A model generated the notes under the pieces. That model saw only the letters and a list, made by a program, of their open reading frames with translations. It did not search any database and was not told the DNA's origin. Of a stretch of 24,569 nucleotides of DNA, positions 1 to 5,155 are shown piece after piece (position 1 is the stretch's first letter; each line of letters begins with the position of its first letter). Made by a program: the position numbers and the translations under genes. The DNA comes from a virus, in the IMG/VR virus record IMGVR_UViG_3300022752_000379, positions 1 to 24,569 of that record, one strand, 5' to 3'.

Positions 1-41
1 AGCGCATTGTATTCGTTAAATTCTCTCGTAAACTTGTCCAT
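1..41 (-). CDS. 5' end of an unidentified gene (partial)
   Basis: Only the first 13 codons are inside the window (MDKFTREFNEYNA); the rest lies beyond base 1. The ATG at 41-39 has a good ribosome binding site (AAGGAG, 5 nt upstream) and sits behind a canonical promoter at 62-90, so this is a real gene start. Too little is visible to assign a function. Confidence 0.75.
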   Translation of the reverse strand, partial: MDKFTREFNEYNA

Positions 42-61
42 GCTTTACTCCTTAAAGTATG

Positions 62-90
62 AATATACATCAAAGCGGCTTGAAAGTCAA
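62..90 (-). promoter_or_regulatory. Sigma70-like promoter
   Basis: TTGACT (90-85), 17-bp spacer, TATATT (67-62). It directly follows the terminator at 96-125 and drives the partial gene at 41. Confidence 0.9.
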
Positions 91-95
91 GAAAT

Positions 96-125
96 AAAAA
101 AGGGGAAGCCGAAGCCTCCCCTTTT
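96..125 (-). terminator. Rho-independent terminator
   Basis: On the minus strand an 8-bp GC stem (GGGGAGGC / GCTTCCCC) closed by a TTCG loop is flanked by A4/T6 and ends in a T-tract. It ends the operon that starts at promoter 1603-1631. Confidence 0.93.
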
Positions 126-126
126 A

Positions 127-438
127 TCACATTGATTGGTAAAACGCAGCTAGATCAGCTGGAAGCTTATTGGTATCATAAACTTCGAAGCGATGCCGGA
201 TCACTGGCCGCAGGGCGGCCTTGCCAGCAGGGTCTGCCTGATCGTACTGACGCTTAAGTTCTGCTAGATCGCGAACCATACCATCGTTGTACTGTTCGCT
301 CTCCTTGAATACCTTCGCATCTAGTGCACGGTATCGAGGCTGAAAGAAAGAATCCATCTGAAAGCCAAAGTATGCTAGACCAAAGCCAGAAACGAGTAGA
401 AGAACAATACCTGCTAGTGTTACAAGAACTGTACGCAT
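127..438 (-). CDS. Small membrane-anchored phage protein
   Basis: 103 aa. Residues about 3-26 form one hydrophobic segment (TVLVTLAGIVLLLVSGFGLA). It is followed by a soluble, charged region ending in FYQSM, so the likely topology is N-terminal anchor with the rest in the periplasm. The ATG at 438 has AAGGA upstream. It is the last gene of its operon, next to a lipoprotein gene, which suggests a shared envelope role such as lysis or superinfection exclusion; that role is inference only. It resembles conserved hypothetical inner-membrane proteins I recall from myophages, but I cannot name a family. Confidence 0.85.
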   Translation of the reverse strand: MRTVLVTLAGIVLLLVSGFGLAYFGFQMDSFFQPRYRALDAKVFKESEQYNDGMVRDLAELKRQYDQADPAGKAALRPVIRHRFEVYDTNKLPADLAAFYQSM

Positions 439-447
439 GTTGAATCC

Positions 448-945
448 TTACTTAAGTGGAAACGTCGAAGTGACTAGATTAGGTTCTGCGCGAATAGGCT
501 GAACCTCGTCCTTGCCTGGGACCTTGCACATTACCCAAGTACCATTTGACGAGGGTGAGCTAAAGAGACCATTAGGGTCAGCCTGAGGCATTGGGATACG
601 ATCCACTCCATCAATTCGGATAGAGACTAGCTTCTCAGGGCTAGTATATTGAGTGGACTCAGAGATACCAAAACCAATTGAATCACAGACCTTATGTAGT
701 CCGCCATTCATGTCTACAAGATAAGTATAGGTTACAAGATTGGGACGATCACGAAGTTCGTAAATGTCCTTATAAACTCGCTTTTCCTGAAAGTTTACGA
801 TTGCTGGAAGTCCTACAGACTGAATAGCCTGCTTTGAGATTTCTTCCTGCTTCTTGTTTTGAATCGCATCAGACGACTGACGCAAATCTTCATTGCAGCC
901 AGCGAGAGCAAGCATAGATACTAGGGCAATTAGAAACTTATTCAC
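448..945 (-). CDS. Predicted phage lipoprotein
   Basis: 165 aa, starting with GTG at 945 behind AAAGGA. Residues 1-16 are a signal peptide ending in the lipobox LAGC, with the lipidated cysteine at position 17. Asn rather than Asp follows the cysteine, so sorting to the outer membrane is possible. The mature part has two further cysteines (in KVCDSIGF and WVMCKVPG) that could form a disulfide in the periplasm. It overlaps the upstream gene by 8 nt and is translationally coupled to it. No enzymatic motif is visible. Phage lipoproteins often act in superinfection exclusion or lysis, but nothing here decides between these. Confidence 0.87.
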   Translation of the reverse strand: MNKFLIALVSMLALAGCNEDLRQSSDAIQNKKQEEISKQAIQSVGLPAIVNFQEKRVYKDIYELRDRPNLVTYTYLVDMNGGLHKVCDSIGFGISESTQYTSPEKLVSIRIDGVDRIPMPQADPNGLFSSPSSNGTWVMCKVPGKDEVQPIRAEPNLVTSTFPLK

Positions 946-1156
946 TTACTTTTTCCTTTAGTTGAAGTTTACCACACCAGTCGTTTTCAGTAACTTCTGG
1001 CCATTCTCCGGTGATTGGAGGATTTGCTCGACAGATATAAATATTGTTACCATGAGACTTATTTACTTCCATTCCATAAGGATCTAGAACAGTAAATAAA
1101 TCGCCAGCCTTTACTACTAGCTCGCAAAATACGCATTTTGTACAGTTAATTTCCAT
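938..1156 (-). CDS. Small cysteine-rich protein, possible zinc ribbon
   Basis: 72 aa, ATG with AGGAAAA upstream. Cysteines at 5, 8 and 11 (CTKCVFC) and at 42 and 61 could bind one zinc ion; the spacing is not that of a family I can name. It sits between a 51-aa gene and the lipoprotein gene in the operon from promoter 1603-1631. Confidence 0.8.
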   Translation of the reverse strand: MEINCTKCVFCELVVKAGDLFTVLDPYGMEVNKSHGNNIYICRANPPITGEWPEVTENDWCGKLQLKEKVSE

Positions 1157-1163
1157 AATTTTC

Positions 1164-1319
1164 CTAATGAATTGTGTAAGACCGAATATAGTCCTCTGCT
1201 ATGAGCCATTCCATGATTTCTTCCATATCCTCGTCAGATATTTCTAGATGCTTTTGAATGAGATCAAAGTCAGTCCAACCATGTGCTAGTAGATACACTA
1301 CTCGTTGTCTATCATCCAT
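1164..1319 (-). CDS. Small helical hypothetical protein
   Basis: 51 aa (MDDRQRVVYLLAHGWTDFDL...). The start overlaps the end of the upstream gene (GGCTATGG, with GGTGG as a weak ribosome binding site) and the stop is a few bases before the next start. The pattern VVYLLAHGWTDFDLIQKHLEISDEDMEEIMEWLI suits a compact helix-turn-helix-like fold, but no family is recognised. Confidence 0.75.
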   Translation of the reverse strand: MDDRQRVVYLLAHGWTDFDLIQKHLEISDEDMEEIMEWLIAEDYIRSYTIH

Positions 1320-1584
1320 AGCCACCGTTACCAATCAGATCCATAAGAGTTGGATCAAAATAGATTGAGCCCTTGGTACGATCCCTACTAGGATCGCTCT
1401 TGGCGACCACAGTGACATGCGACATATATTCCGGACCCCGAATCTGTTCGATAAGATTCTCGGTATATGCAACCATATCTCGATTATAGACAATCCAGTA
1501 AATATGTTTGCTGGGATTATCTGGCAGACTACGAATAGCTACTTCCTGCTTACCCATACGACGTGCTCCTTGAAAAGCCATCAT
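1312..1584 (-). CDS. Conserved phage hypothetical protein
   Basis: 90 aa, first gene behind promoter 1603-1631, with AGGAG before tandem ATGs (MMAFQGARRMGK). The central part (HIYWIVYNRDMVAYTENLIEQ) alternates hydrophobic and polar residues as in an alpha/beta fold. It resembles short phage proteins that I know only as hypothetical. Its stop overlaps the next start. Confidence 0.8.
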   Translation of the reverse strand: MMAFQGARRMGKQEVAIRSLPDNPSKHIYWIVYNRDMVAYTENLIEQIRGPEYMSHVTVVAKSDPSRDRTKGSIYFDPTLMDLIGNGGYG

Positions 1585-1602
1585 TTGCTCCTGATATGCC
1601 TC

Positions 1603-1631
1603 ATTATATTTAAATAAACAGGCAAAGTCAA
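1603..1631 (-). promoter_or_regulatory. Sigma70-like promoter
   Basis: TTGACT (1631-1626), 17-bp spacer, TATAAT (1608-1603). It lies just after the stop of the gene at 1640 and drives the 1584-to-127 operon. Confidence 0.92.
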
Positions 1632-1639
1632 TATAAAAA

Positions 1640-1813
1640 TTAAAGTATCTTACAAAGTTCTAGTGCTTCTTCGGGAGTAAATCCCTCTATTCTATAAGCA
1701 TCGTATAGGCATCGTCTAGCGTAAGCAATATCAGCCGCCTGTTGAGCCATGCGCATGTAACTCTCGGTTAGTATCTTTACAATCTCGTCGGCGCTAGGCT
1801 GTTTTTCGGTCAT
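1640..1813 (-). CDS. Small conserved phage protein
   Basis: 57 aa (MTEKQPSADEIVKILTES...), two predicted helices, ending RRCLYDAYRIEGFTPEEALELCKIL. This C-terminal pattern (LYDAY..EGFTP..AL.L) recurs in many phage hypothetical proteins I know, always of unknown function. The ATG overlaps the stop of the upstream gene (ATGA). Confidence 0.85.
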   Translation of the reverse strand: MTEKQPSADEIVKILTESYMRMAQQAADIAYARRCLYDAYRIEGFTPEEALELCKIL

Positions 1814-1983
1814 CCAATTCTCACTGTGCTTCCGCGTCCGCGGCAGGCTTTGTCTTTAAACATAGCTAGAAAAATGTCATTGATATCCTTGGATTCTTTC
1901 ACTTCAATGGCATATATCGAATCTTCGCTATGCCTGTTGAGAACCCAAGTATCGTCGTCTAGATCTAATTCATAATGTTCCAT
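1810..1983 (-). CDS. Small acidic hypothetical protein, leaderless start
   Basis: 57 aa (MEHYELDLDDDTWVLNRHSE...). The ATG at 1983 lies only 6 nt after the -10 box TATAAA of promoter 1990-2018, so the expected transcription start falls on or next to the A of ATG and there is no room for a Shine-Dalgarno site. It is therefore a candidate leaderless mRNA. It is followed by the 57-aa gene at 1640-1813 with a 4-nt overlap. Function unknown. Confidence 0.8.
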   Translation of the reverse strand: MEHYELDLDDDTWVLNRHSEDSIYAIEVKESKDINDIFLAMFKDKACRGRGSTVRIG

Positions 1984-1989
1984 TTAGAC

Positions 1990-2018
1990 TTTATACAACA
2001 AAATATGCTTGGAGTCAA
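1990..2018 (-). promoter_or_regulatory. Sigma70-like promoter (leaderless transcript)
   Basis: TTGACT (2018-2013), 17-bp spacer, TATAAA (1995-1990), preceded by AAAATAATAC. It drives the genes at 1983 and 1813. Confidence 0.92.
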
Positions 2019-2037
2019 GTATTATTTTATGCGGACA

Positions 2038-2075
2038 TAAAAAAGGGCCGACCATCACGAAGATGATCGACCCTT
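2038..2075 (-). terminator. Strong terminator of the tRNA / structured RNA unit
   Basis: On the minus strand a 14-bp stem starting AAGGGTCGATCATC and closed by a TTCG-containing loop is followed by T6. It ends transcripts coming from promoter 3759-3787 through the noncoding region and tRNAs. Confidence 0.93.
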
Positions 2076-2458
2076 ATGTTGCAAACCACGTTAGTTCGAC
2101 TACTAGGCTTTCCTAGTGGGCATTGGAGATTCTACTATCGCAAGATACCCCAAATAAAGACGCATTTCTAATCTTCTCGTAGGAAATGGCAATACGCTAG
2201 ATAATCGGTAGCCTAGAACCGGACCAGTTGGTTAACTGGGACTTTTCGTCACTCAATGGAACCACCATAGTATTGTGCGGGAGTCTCACGCTGCTCCATC
2301 GCGACGCTTAGCGGCCACTGGCCTTTTGCATATCCCAATAAAGGGGCTAAGTTATAGCCGTAAGAATACGGCTATGTTGGAAGTAGTGAACGGGACTGAA
2401 TACCCGCACGACCCGGCTAATTCTCCGGGTATCCTGGATTAGATCATCACTACTATAC
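2076..2458 (-). ncRNA. Structured RNA segment, 3' part of the large unit
   Basis: About 380 nt between tRNA-Gly and the terminator, without a credible ORF. Visible stems include a perfect 9-bp hairpin (ATAGCCGTA / TACGGCTAT, 2354-2375), an 8-bp long-range stem closing a subdomain (2382-2389 with 2447-2454), and shorter hairpins such as CCAGTT-AACC-AACTGG, CTAGG-AAAG-CCTAG and GGCC-AGT-GGCC. This density of perfect short stems is unlike coding or random sequence. It may be a domain of the same RNA as the segments at 2769-3232 and 3307-3752. No named family is recognised with certainty. Confidence 0.6.
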
Positions 2459-2531
2459 TGGAGCAGCATCCCGGATTCAAACCGAGTCCATTACCTTGGA
2501 AGGGTAAGTCCTCTCTCAGGAGAAATGCTGC
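2459..2531 (-). tRNA. tRNA-Gly (TCC)
   Basis: 73 nt, acceptor GCAGCAT / ATGCTGC fully paired, discriminator T, encoded CCA. The anticodon loop CTTCCAA gives TCC. It lies 6 nt from tRNA-Met. Confidence 0.95.
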
Positions 2532-2537
2532 AAAACT

Positions 2538-2613
2538 TGGTACCAGATGGTGAGGCTCGAACTCACGACCTTAGGCATATGAGGCCCGCGCTCTACCACT
2601 GAGCTACACTGGT
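2538..2613 (-). tRNA. tRNA-Met (CAT)
   Basis: 76 nt with encoded ACCA. The anticodon loop CTCATAT gives CAT; D-arm GCTC/GAGC and T-arm GTGAG/CTCAC are good. There is one extra unpaired base between T-stem and acceptor. A lysidine-modified tRNA-Ile2 cannot be excluded from the anticodon alone. Confidence 0.88.
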
Positions 2614-2694
2614 ATAATAAAAAGGCCGTCCACAGAAGTTATTATAACGACACCTACCTGTTCTGCGCGTTACCGTGTTGACGACGGAAGTAAC
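2614..2694 (-). other. Spacer with a hairpin between two Met-type tRNAs
   Basis: 80 nt without a gene. Near the upstream side it can form a bulged hairpin (GTTA..CCGT / ACGG-TAAC on the minus strand), followed by an AT-rich run. It is probably removed during tRNA processing. Confidence 0.4.
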
Positions 2695-2768
2695 TGGTTG
2701 CGGAGCCACGGATTTGCACCGGTTTTCAAGGTTATGAGCCATGTGTGATACTGAACCACCCGCCCGCG
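2695..2768 (-). tRNA. Divergent initiator-like tRNA-fMet (CAT)
   Basis: 74 nt ending GCAACCA, as in bacterial tRNA-fMet. The 5' CGCGGG and the 3' CCGCA leave the C1.A72 mismatch that marks initiator tRNAs. The anticodon loop CTCATAA gives CAT. It departs from a normal tRNA: the D-stem is only 3 bp, the T-loop is TGCAAAT, the T-stem needs a bulge, and the anticodon stem lacks the three G-C pairs typical of initiators. It could be a decayed gene, a mimic, or a domain of the surrounding RNA. Confidence 0.55.
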
Positions 2769-3232
2769 ATAAATGCTATTAAAAGACACTAGTAAAGTGA
2801 TGAAGGACCAATAACCACGATCGTTTCTATAAATTCGGCCTTGAATGTATACTAATGTCGTTTAATAGCACTCCGAAGAATGCTATGCGAAGCATGAGAT
2901 TACTGCTTCTATCGAAAGTCTTTGGTCATTACCCGATCCCTTGCGAGGATGGTTCTACCGTTATCCACTAAACAGCCTCCAACGGCTTGCCTAGTAACTT
3001 TCAGTGCTGCGTATTTATAAAGCGCTCGCGATTGCGCTGTCATATCATGCTAGTCGTCCATCAATCACCCGTCTGCCTTGCGAGCAACTAGATTCCGCTA
3101 AGAATCTCCGTAGTCTTTCCGAACAAACAACTTTGGCTTGCGGCCTCCATTGCACCACCTTCCTTGCGGGGTGGTATTAAGCACCTTTCACATGATACCG
3201 AAGCGGACTTTGCGTTTTAATATATCGTGAGA
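2769..3232 (-). ncRNA. Large structured RNA segment with GCAA tetraloops
   Basis: About 460 nt with no credible ORF. Four C(GCAA)G tetraloop hairpins occur here (ccttgcg or gcttgcg on the plus strand near 2940, 3079, 3135 and 3163). There is a perfect 10-bp stem TGCTATTAAA / TTTAATAGCA (2774-2783 with 2861-2870) closing a terminal domain, and an ACCACC/GGTGGT stem. Repeated GNRA loops with long-range stems are typical of large folded RNAs (group I/II introns, RNase P, GOLLD, ROOL). No intron core or reverse transcriptase is seen, so a GOLLD/ROOL-like phage RNA is my preferred reading, as inference. Confidence 0.65.
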
Positions 3233-3306
3233 TATACGTTACAGGAGTTGAACCTGCGACCCATAGTTTAATAGACTATTGCTCTGCCGAACTGAGCTAA
3301 ACGTAA
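3233..3306 (-). tRNA. tRNA-like element with ATT anticodon, no CCA
   Basis: 74 nt. D-arm GCTC/GAGC, anticodon stem ATAGT/ACTAT and T-arm GCAGG-TTCAACT-CCTGT are all well paired. The anticodon reads ATT (Asn codon AAT), although bacterial tRNA-Asn uses GTT and a normal tRNA-Asn(GTT) is present at 6480-6556. The first acceptor pair is T.T, and no CCA follows, unlike the other tRNAs here. A small hairpin (TATATC-TCAC-GATATA) starts at its 3' end. It is flanked on both sides by structured RNA, so it may be an embedded tRNA-like domain rather than a decoding tRNA. Confidence 0.55.
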
Positions 3307-3752
3307 AGTTGCTAACCTACCTCGAAGTGCCACTTCCGCTGCTTCATTTCCTTTTGGGAAACAAAATACAGCACTCCGACTGTCTTTCTCCTTGCGGGAT
3401 ACTAAACCATGCTTCTGGACTCTCACCCATTGCATTGCCACTTAGCCCTTTCACGCGAATGATCGGACAGAGTGACTACTAGTTAGTTGTCACTATAACA
3501 AGACGTTGGCATGTTGAAGATCGGGGGCCAACCCTTTTAATCCCTCACCGACTGGCTCTGGGCGTATATCCTTTCGGACTTCAACCGCTCGTTATAATTT
3601 GACTGCCATCACTGACAGCAGTATGCTTTCGGAGATCATCCGAGTCATACTCAACCCTAGCTTGCATAGCGACGTTCACGGGTATGTAGGAATCCCCGTC
3701 AATAGTGTGTCACCACACTATCCGCCATTATAGAGCGCTATGCCGCTCTTGA
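3307..3752 (-). ncRNA. Large structured RNA, 5' part of the unit
   Basis: About 445 nt starting at the expected transcription start of promoter 3759-3787. Minus-strand hairpins include AGAGCG/CGCTCT near the 5' end, a perfect 8-bp ATAGTGTG-GTGA-CACACTAT (3702-3721), GTATG/CATAC enclosing CGGA/TCCG, GTTGGC/GCCAAC (3505-3532), two CGAAAG GNRA loops, one CGCAAG loop near 3392, and TTTCC-CAAAA-GGAAA. The only ORFs are short antisense shadows. With 2769-3232 and the embedded tRNA-like element it would make an RNA of about 1 kb, in the size range of GOLLD RNAs, which are known from phage genomes near tRNA genes. Confidence 0.65.
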
Positions 3753-3758
3753 ATATCT

Positions 3759-3787
3759 TTTATAGATGATTTGACCATGAAAGTCAA
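3759..3787 (-). promoter_or_regulatory. Sigma70-like promoter for the large RNA unit
   Basis: TTGACT (3787-3782), 17-bp spacer, TATAAA (3764-3759), with AAAATAGATC just upstream. It is the only promoter seen for the noncoding/tRNA unit down to the terminator at 2038. Confidence 0.93.
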
Positions 3788-3806
3788 GATCTATTTTTTT
3801 GAAACT

Positions 3807-4002
3807 TAAAAGAATACTGCGCGGATTCGAACCGCATCCTAGTGTTGTCCATCTGTACTTCCCACTGTACTGACAGTATTCGTTTAAATGCCGGGAAACT
3901 ATTGTTTATGGCACAATCGTCCCGGCGTGAAAAGCCTGTCTCAACCGCTAGGCAGTGTGTTGACTATCATCAAGAGTTTCTCGGATGGGCCTTGGCTCTT
4001 GA
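3807..4002 (-). ncRNA. Short structured RNA ending in a tRNA-like fold
   Basis: About 195 nt from its own promoter (4009-4037). It begins with an 8-bp stem ATCAAGAG/CTCTTGAT right at the expected 5' end, then a GCCT/AGGC hairpin, then GCCGGGA/TCCCGGC enclosing ATTGT/ACAAT, and ends in the tRNA-like element 3812-3881 followed by TTTT. It has no protein-coding potential. The acceptor-like stem followed by T4 could also act as a weak terminator. Confidence 0.6.
3812..3881 (-). ncRNA. tRNA-like element without a usable anticodon arm
   Basis: It has a perfect 7-bp acceptor (GAATACT / AGTATTC) and a normal T-arm (TGCGG-TTCGAAT-CCGCG). A D-like arm has a GTAC/GTAC stem and an AGTGGGAA loop with the usual GG. 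The 18 nt where the anticodon arm should be do not form a 5-bp stem with a 7-nt loop, and there is no CCA. It is either a dead tRNA or a tRNA mimic. Confidence 0.55.
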
Positions 4003-4008
4003 TAATCT

Positions 4009-4037
4009 TTTATACAAAACTTTCAGATGAAAGTCAA
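4009..4037 (-). promoter_or_regulatory. Sigma70-like promoter for a short RNA
   Basis: TTGACT (4037-4032), 17-bp spacer, TATAAA (4014-4009), upstream AAAATAGTAC. The start region AAGATTATCA is shared with the promoters at 4500 and 7899. Confidence 0.93.
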
Positions 4038-4055
4038 GTACTATTTTTTAAATCC

Positions 4056-4493
4056 TTAGAAAAGTACTGAATTTCAGTGCTTATCAAAGGGATGGTTGTT
4101 GTAGCACAACCACCCAAAGCTGCTAGGCTGCGCTTCACTCCTAGCTTACGAAAATTCTTAACGTGCACTCGATCCTACGCACGAACTAGGCGTACCTAGT
4201 TATAAAGTAAGCCGCCGTTCCACCTCTCTGTGAGAGGGTGTGGCACTTCCACTTACGTAGCAACGATATAGTCCGTTGTCAACTGGGCCGATAAGCCGAT
4301 AACTGGTTTACTACTCACTCGCCTCGGTTGTCTGGCCAGACCATAGCCGATCGTATCTAGTAAGCAAGGTCTCCATATTCAAGAATTGTGCACCATGGAA
4401 ACGAGCCATTCATCTACTAGCACGTCTTGTTAGGTTCGCCTAGTTACGTTTATCAAGAACTTCGCTCTCGGAAACCTCGTGTCCCGCTCTTGA
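4056..4493 (-). ncRNA. Structured RNA of about 440 nt
   Basis: Starts at the expected transcription start of promoter 4500-4528 with a 5'-terminal stem TATCAAGA/TCTTGATA. Other stems are ACTAGG-TACG-CCTAGT, CGTGC/GCACG, CCTCTC-ACA-GAGAGG, CAACG/CGTTG and GGTGGTTGT/ACAACAACC. It ends in a terminator-like hairpin AAG-C-ACTGA-AAT-TCAGT-A-CTT plus TTTCT (4056-4083), after which the next promoter begins. No ORF of note is present. This is not a tRNA, tmRNA or RNase P RNA by any motif I can see. Confidence 0.65.
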
Positions 4494-4499
4494 TAATCT

Positions 4500-4528
4500 T
4501 TTATATCAATTTTAGCACTAAAAGTCAA
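4500..4528 (-). promoter_or_regulatory. Sigma70-like promoter for the 440-nt RNA
   Basis: TTGACT (4528-4523), 17-bp spacer, TATAAA (4505-4500), upstream AAAATAGTAC. It lies 20 nt downstream of tRNA-Ser. Confidence 0.93.
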
Positions 4529-4547
4529 GTACTATTTTCAGTAATGC

Positions 4548-4637
4548 TGGAGGAGAGTATTGGATTCGAACCAATGGTACCATCGCTAGTACGCCTCTTT
4601 AGCAAAGAGGATCTTTAGACCACTCAGACAACTCTCC
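4548..4637 (-). tRNA. tRNA-Ser (GCT)
   Basis: 90 nt, long variable arm, acceptor GGAGAGT/ACTCTCC fully paired, T-arm TTGG/CCAA with TTCGAAT, encoded CCA, discriminator T rather than the usual G. The anticodon is GCT. Its 5' half doubles as the 3' end of the endonuclease gene 4599-4979. Confidence 0.95.
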
Positions 4638-4979
4638 ATAAGCATATTTAGTAGTATCTATTTTATGGGTTTTGCGTGTTTCCATAAATTGTTTTGAAAT
4701 ATATACTACTTTATTTTCAGTAGATAAATATACTGCCCACCCATCTATTAGATCTCTATTTACATCTACTCTTTTACCATTAACTACGGAACTAGTATAT
4801 AATGTAGTATCTAGGCCCCTATACTTTATCTGTAGTCTATAGGTTTTTCCGTCTTCAGATAAGGCTATTAAATCTACTGGTGAATGATCATCGAAAGCAG
4901 GAAAACAGTAGAATCCCTGGTCTTGTAGGTTATCAATAACTTTTATAAGACCTTTTACGCCTTTTTGATTAACATTCAC
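4599..4979 (-). CDS. Putative PD-(D/E)xK homing endonuclease
   Basis: 126 aa, GTG start at 4979 behind GGAG. The core PVDLIALSEDGKTYRLQIKY carries Asp36 and, 14 residues later, Gln50-x-Lys52, which fits the D...(E/Q)xK active site of nuclease-fold enzymes. The small size resembles the I-Ssp6803I-type family found in tRNA introns; that assignment is from memory of the motif. A homing enzyme would cut a tRNA-array allele lacking the gene. The gene lies between tRNA-Glu and tRNA-Ser. It runs 39 nt into tRNA-Ser, so its last residues (ELSEWSKDPLC) are encoded by the tRNA 5' half and its stop TAA lies in the anticodon loop. Confidence 0.75.
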   Translation of the reverse strand: MNVNQKGVKGLIKVIDNLQDQGFYCFPAFDDHSPVDLIALSEDGKTYRLQIKYRGLDTTLYTSSVVNGKRVDVNRDLIDGWAVYLSTENKVVYISKQFMETRKTHKIDTTKYAYGELSEWSKDPLC

Positions 4980-4994
4980 TTAACTCTCCAAAAC

Positions 4995-5069
4995 TGGTAG
5001 CCCGAACGGGTTTCGATCCCGCTTCTTCTCCTTGAAAGGGAGGTATCCTAGCCACTAGACGACCGGGCC
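4995..5069 (-). tRNA. tRNA-Glu (TTC)
   Basis: 75 nt, anticodon loop CTTTCAA, acceptor GGCCCGG/TCGGGCT with two wobbles, encoded ACCA. The T-loop begins with A (ATCGAAA) instead of T, a feature shared with the second Glu tRNA at 7940-8014, so the two are duplicates. Confidence 0.95.
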
Positions 5070-5077
5070 ATTAAAAT

Positions 5078-5151
5078 TGGTCGCGACGGCGGAAATCGAA
5101 TCCGCGACTGCAGTACCACAAACTGCCGTGTTACCACTACACTACGCCGTC
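5078..5151 (-). tRNA. tRNA-His (GTG), irregular acceptor
   Basis: About 74 nt. The anticodon stem and loop (GGCAGT-TTGTGGT-ACTGC) give GTG. The T-arm is GCGGA-TTCGATT-TCCGC and ACCA is encoded. In this fold pairs 1-72 and 2-71 do not form. The 5' strand GACGGCG instead finds a perfect partner, CGCCGTC, overlapping the T-stem, so two folds compete. No G at -1 is obvious. Confidence 0.8.
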
Positions 5152-5155
5152 TCAC

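Noticed and set aside
4262-4279. GATATAGTCC on the plus strand, resembling the 3' core motif of group I introns
   Set aside because: It is explained by the hairpin CAACG/CGTTG of the minus-strand RNA, and no matching P3/P7 partner or exon junction was found.
2076-4493. tmRNA or RNase P RNA in the noncoding region
   Set aside because: No tag-peptide frame, no tRNA-Ala-type G-U acceptor end and no RNase P core sequence could be found.
3279-4618. Plus-strand ORFs of 60-67 codons (3279, 3842, 3888, 4427)
   Set aside because: They lie antisense to RNA units and tRNAs, lack ribosome binding sites, and have no protein-like composition.
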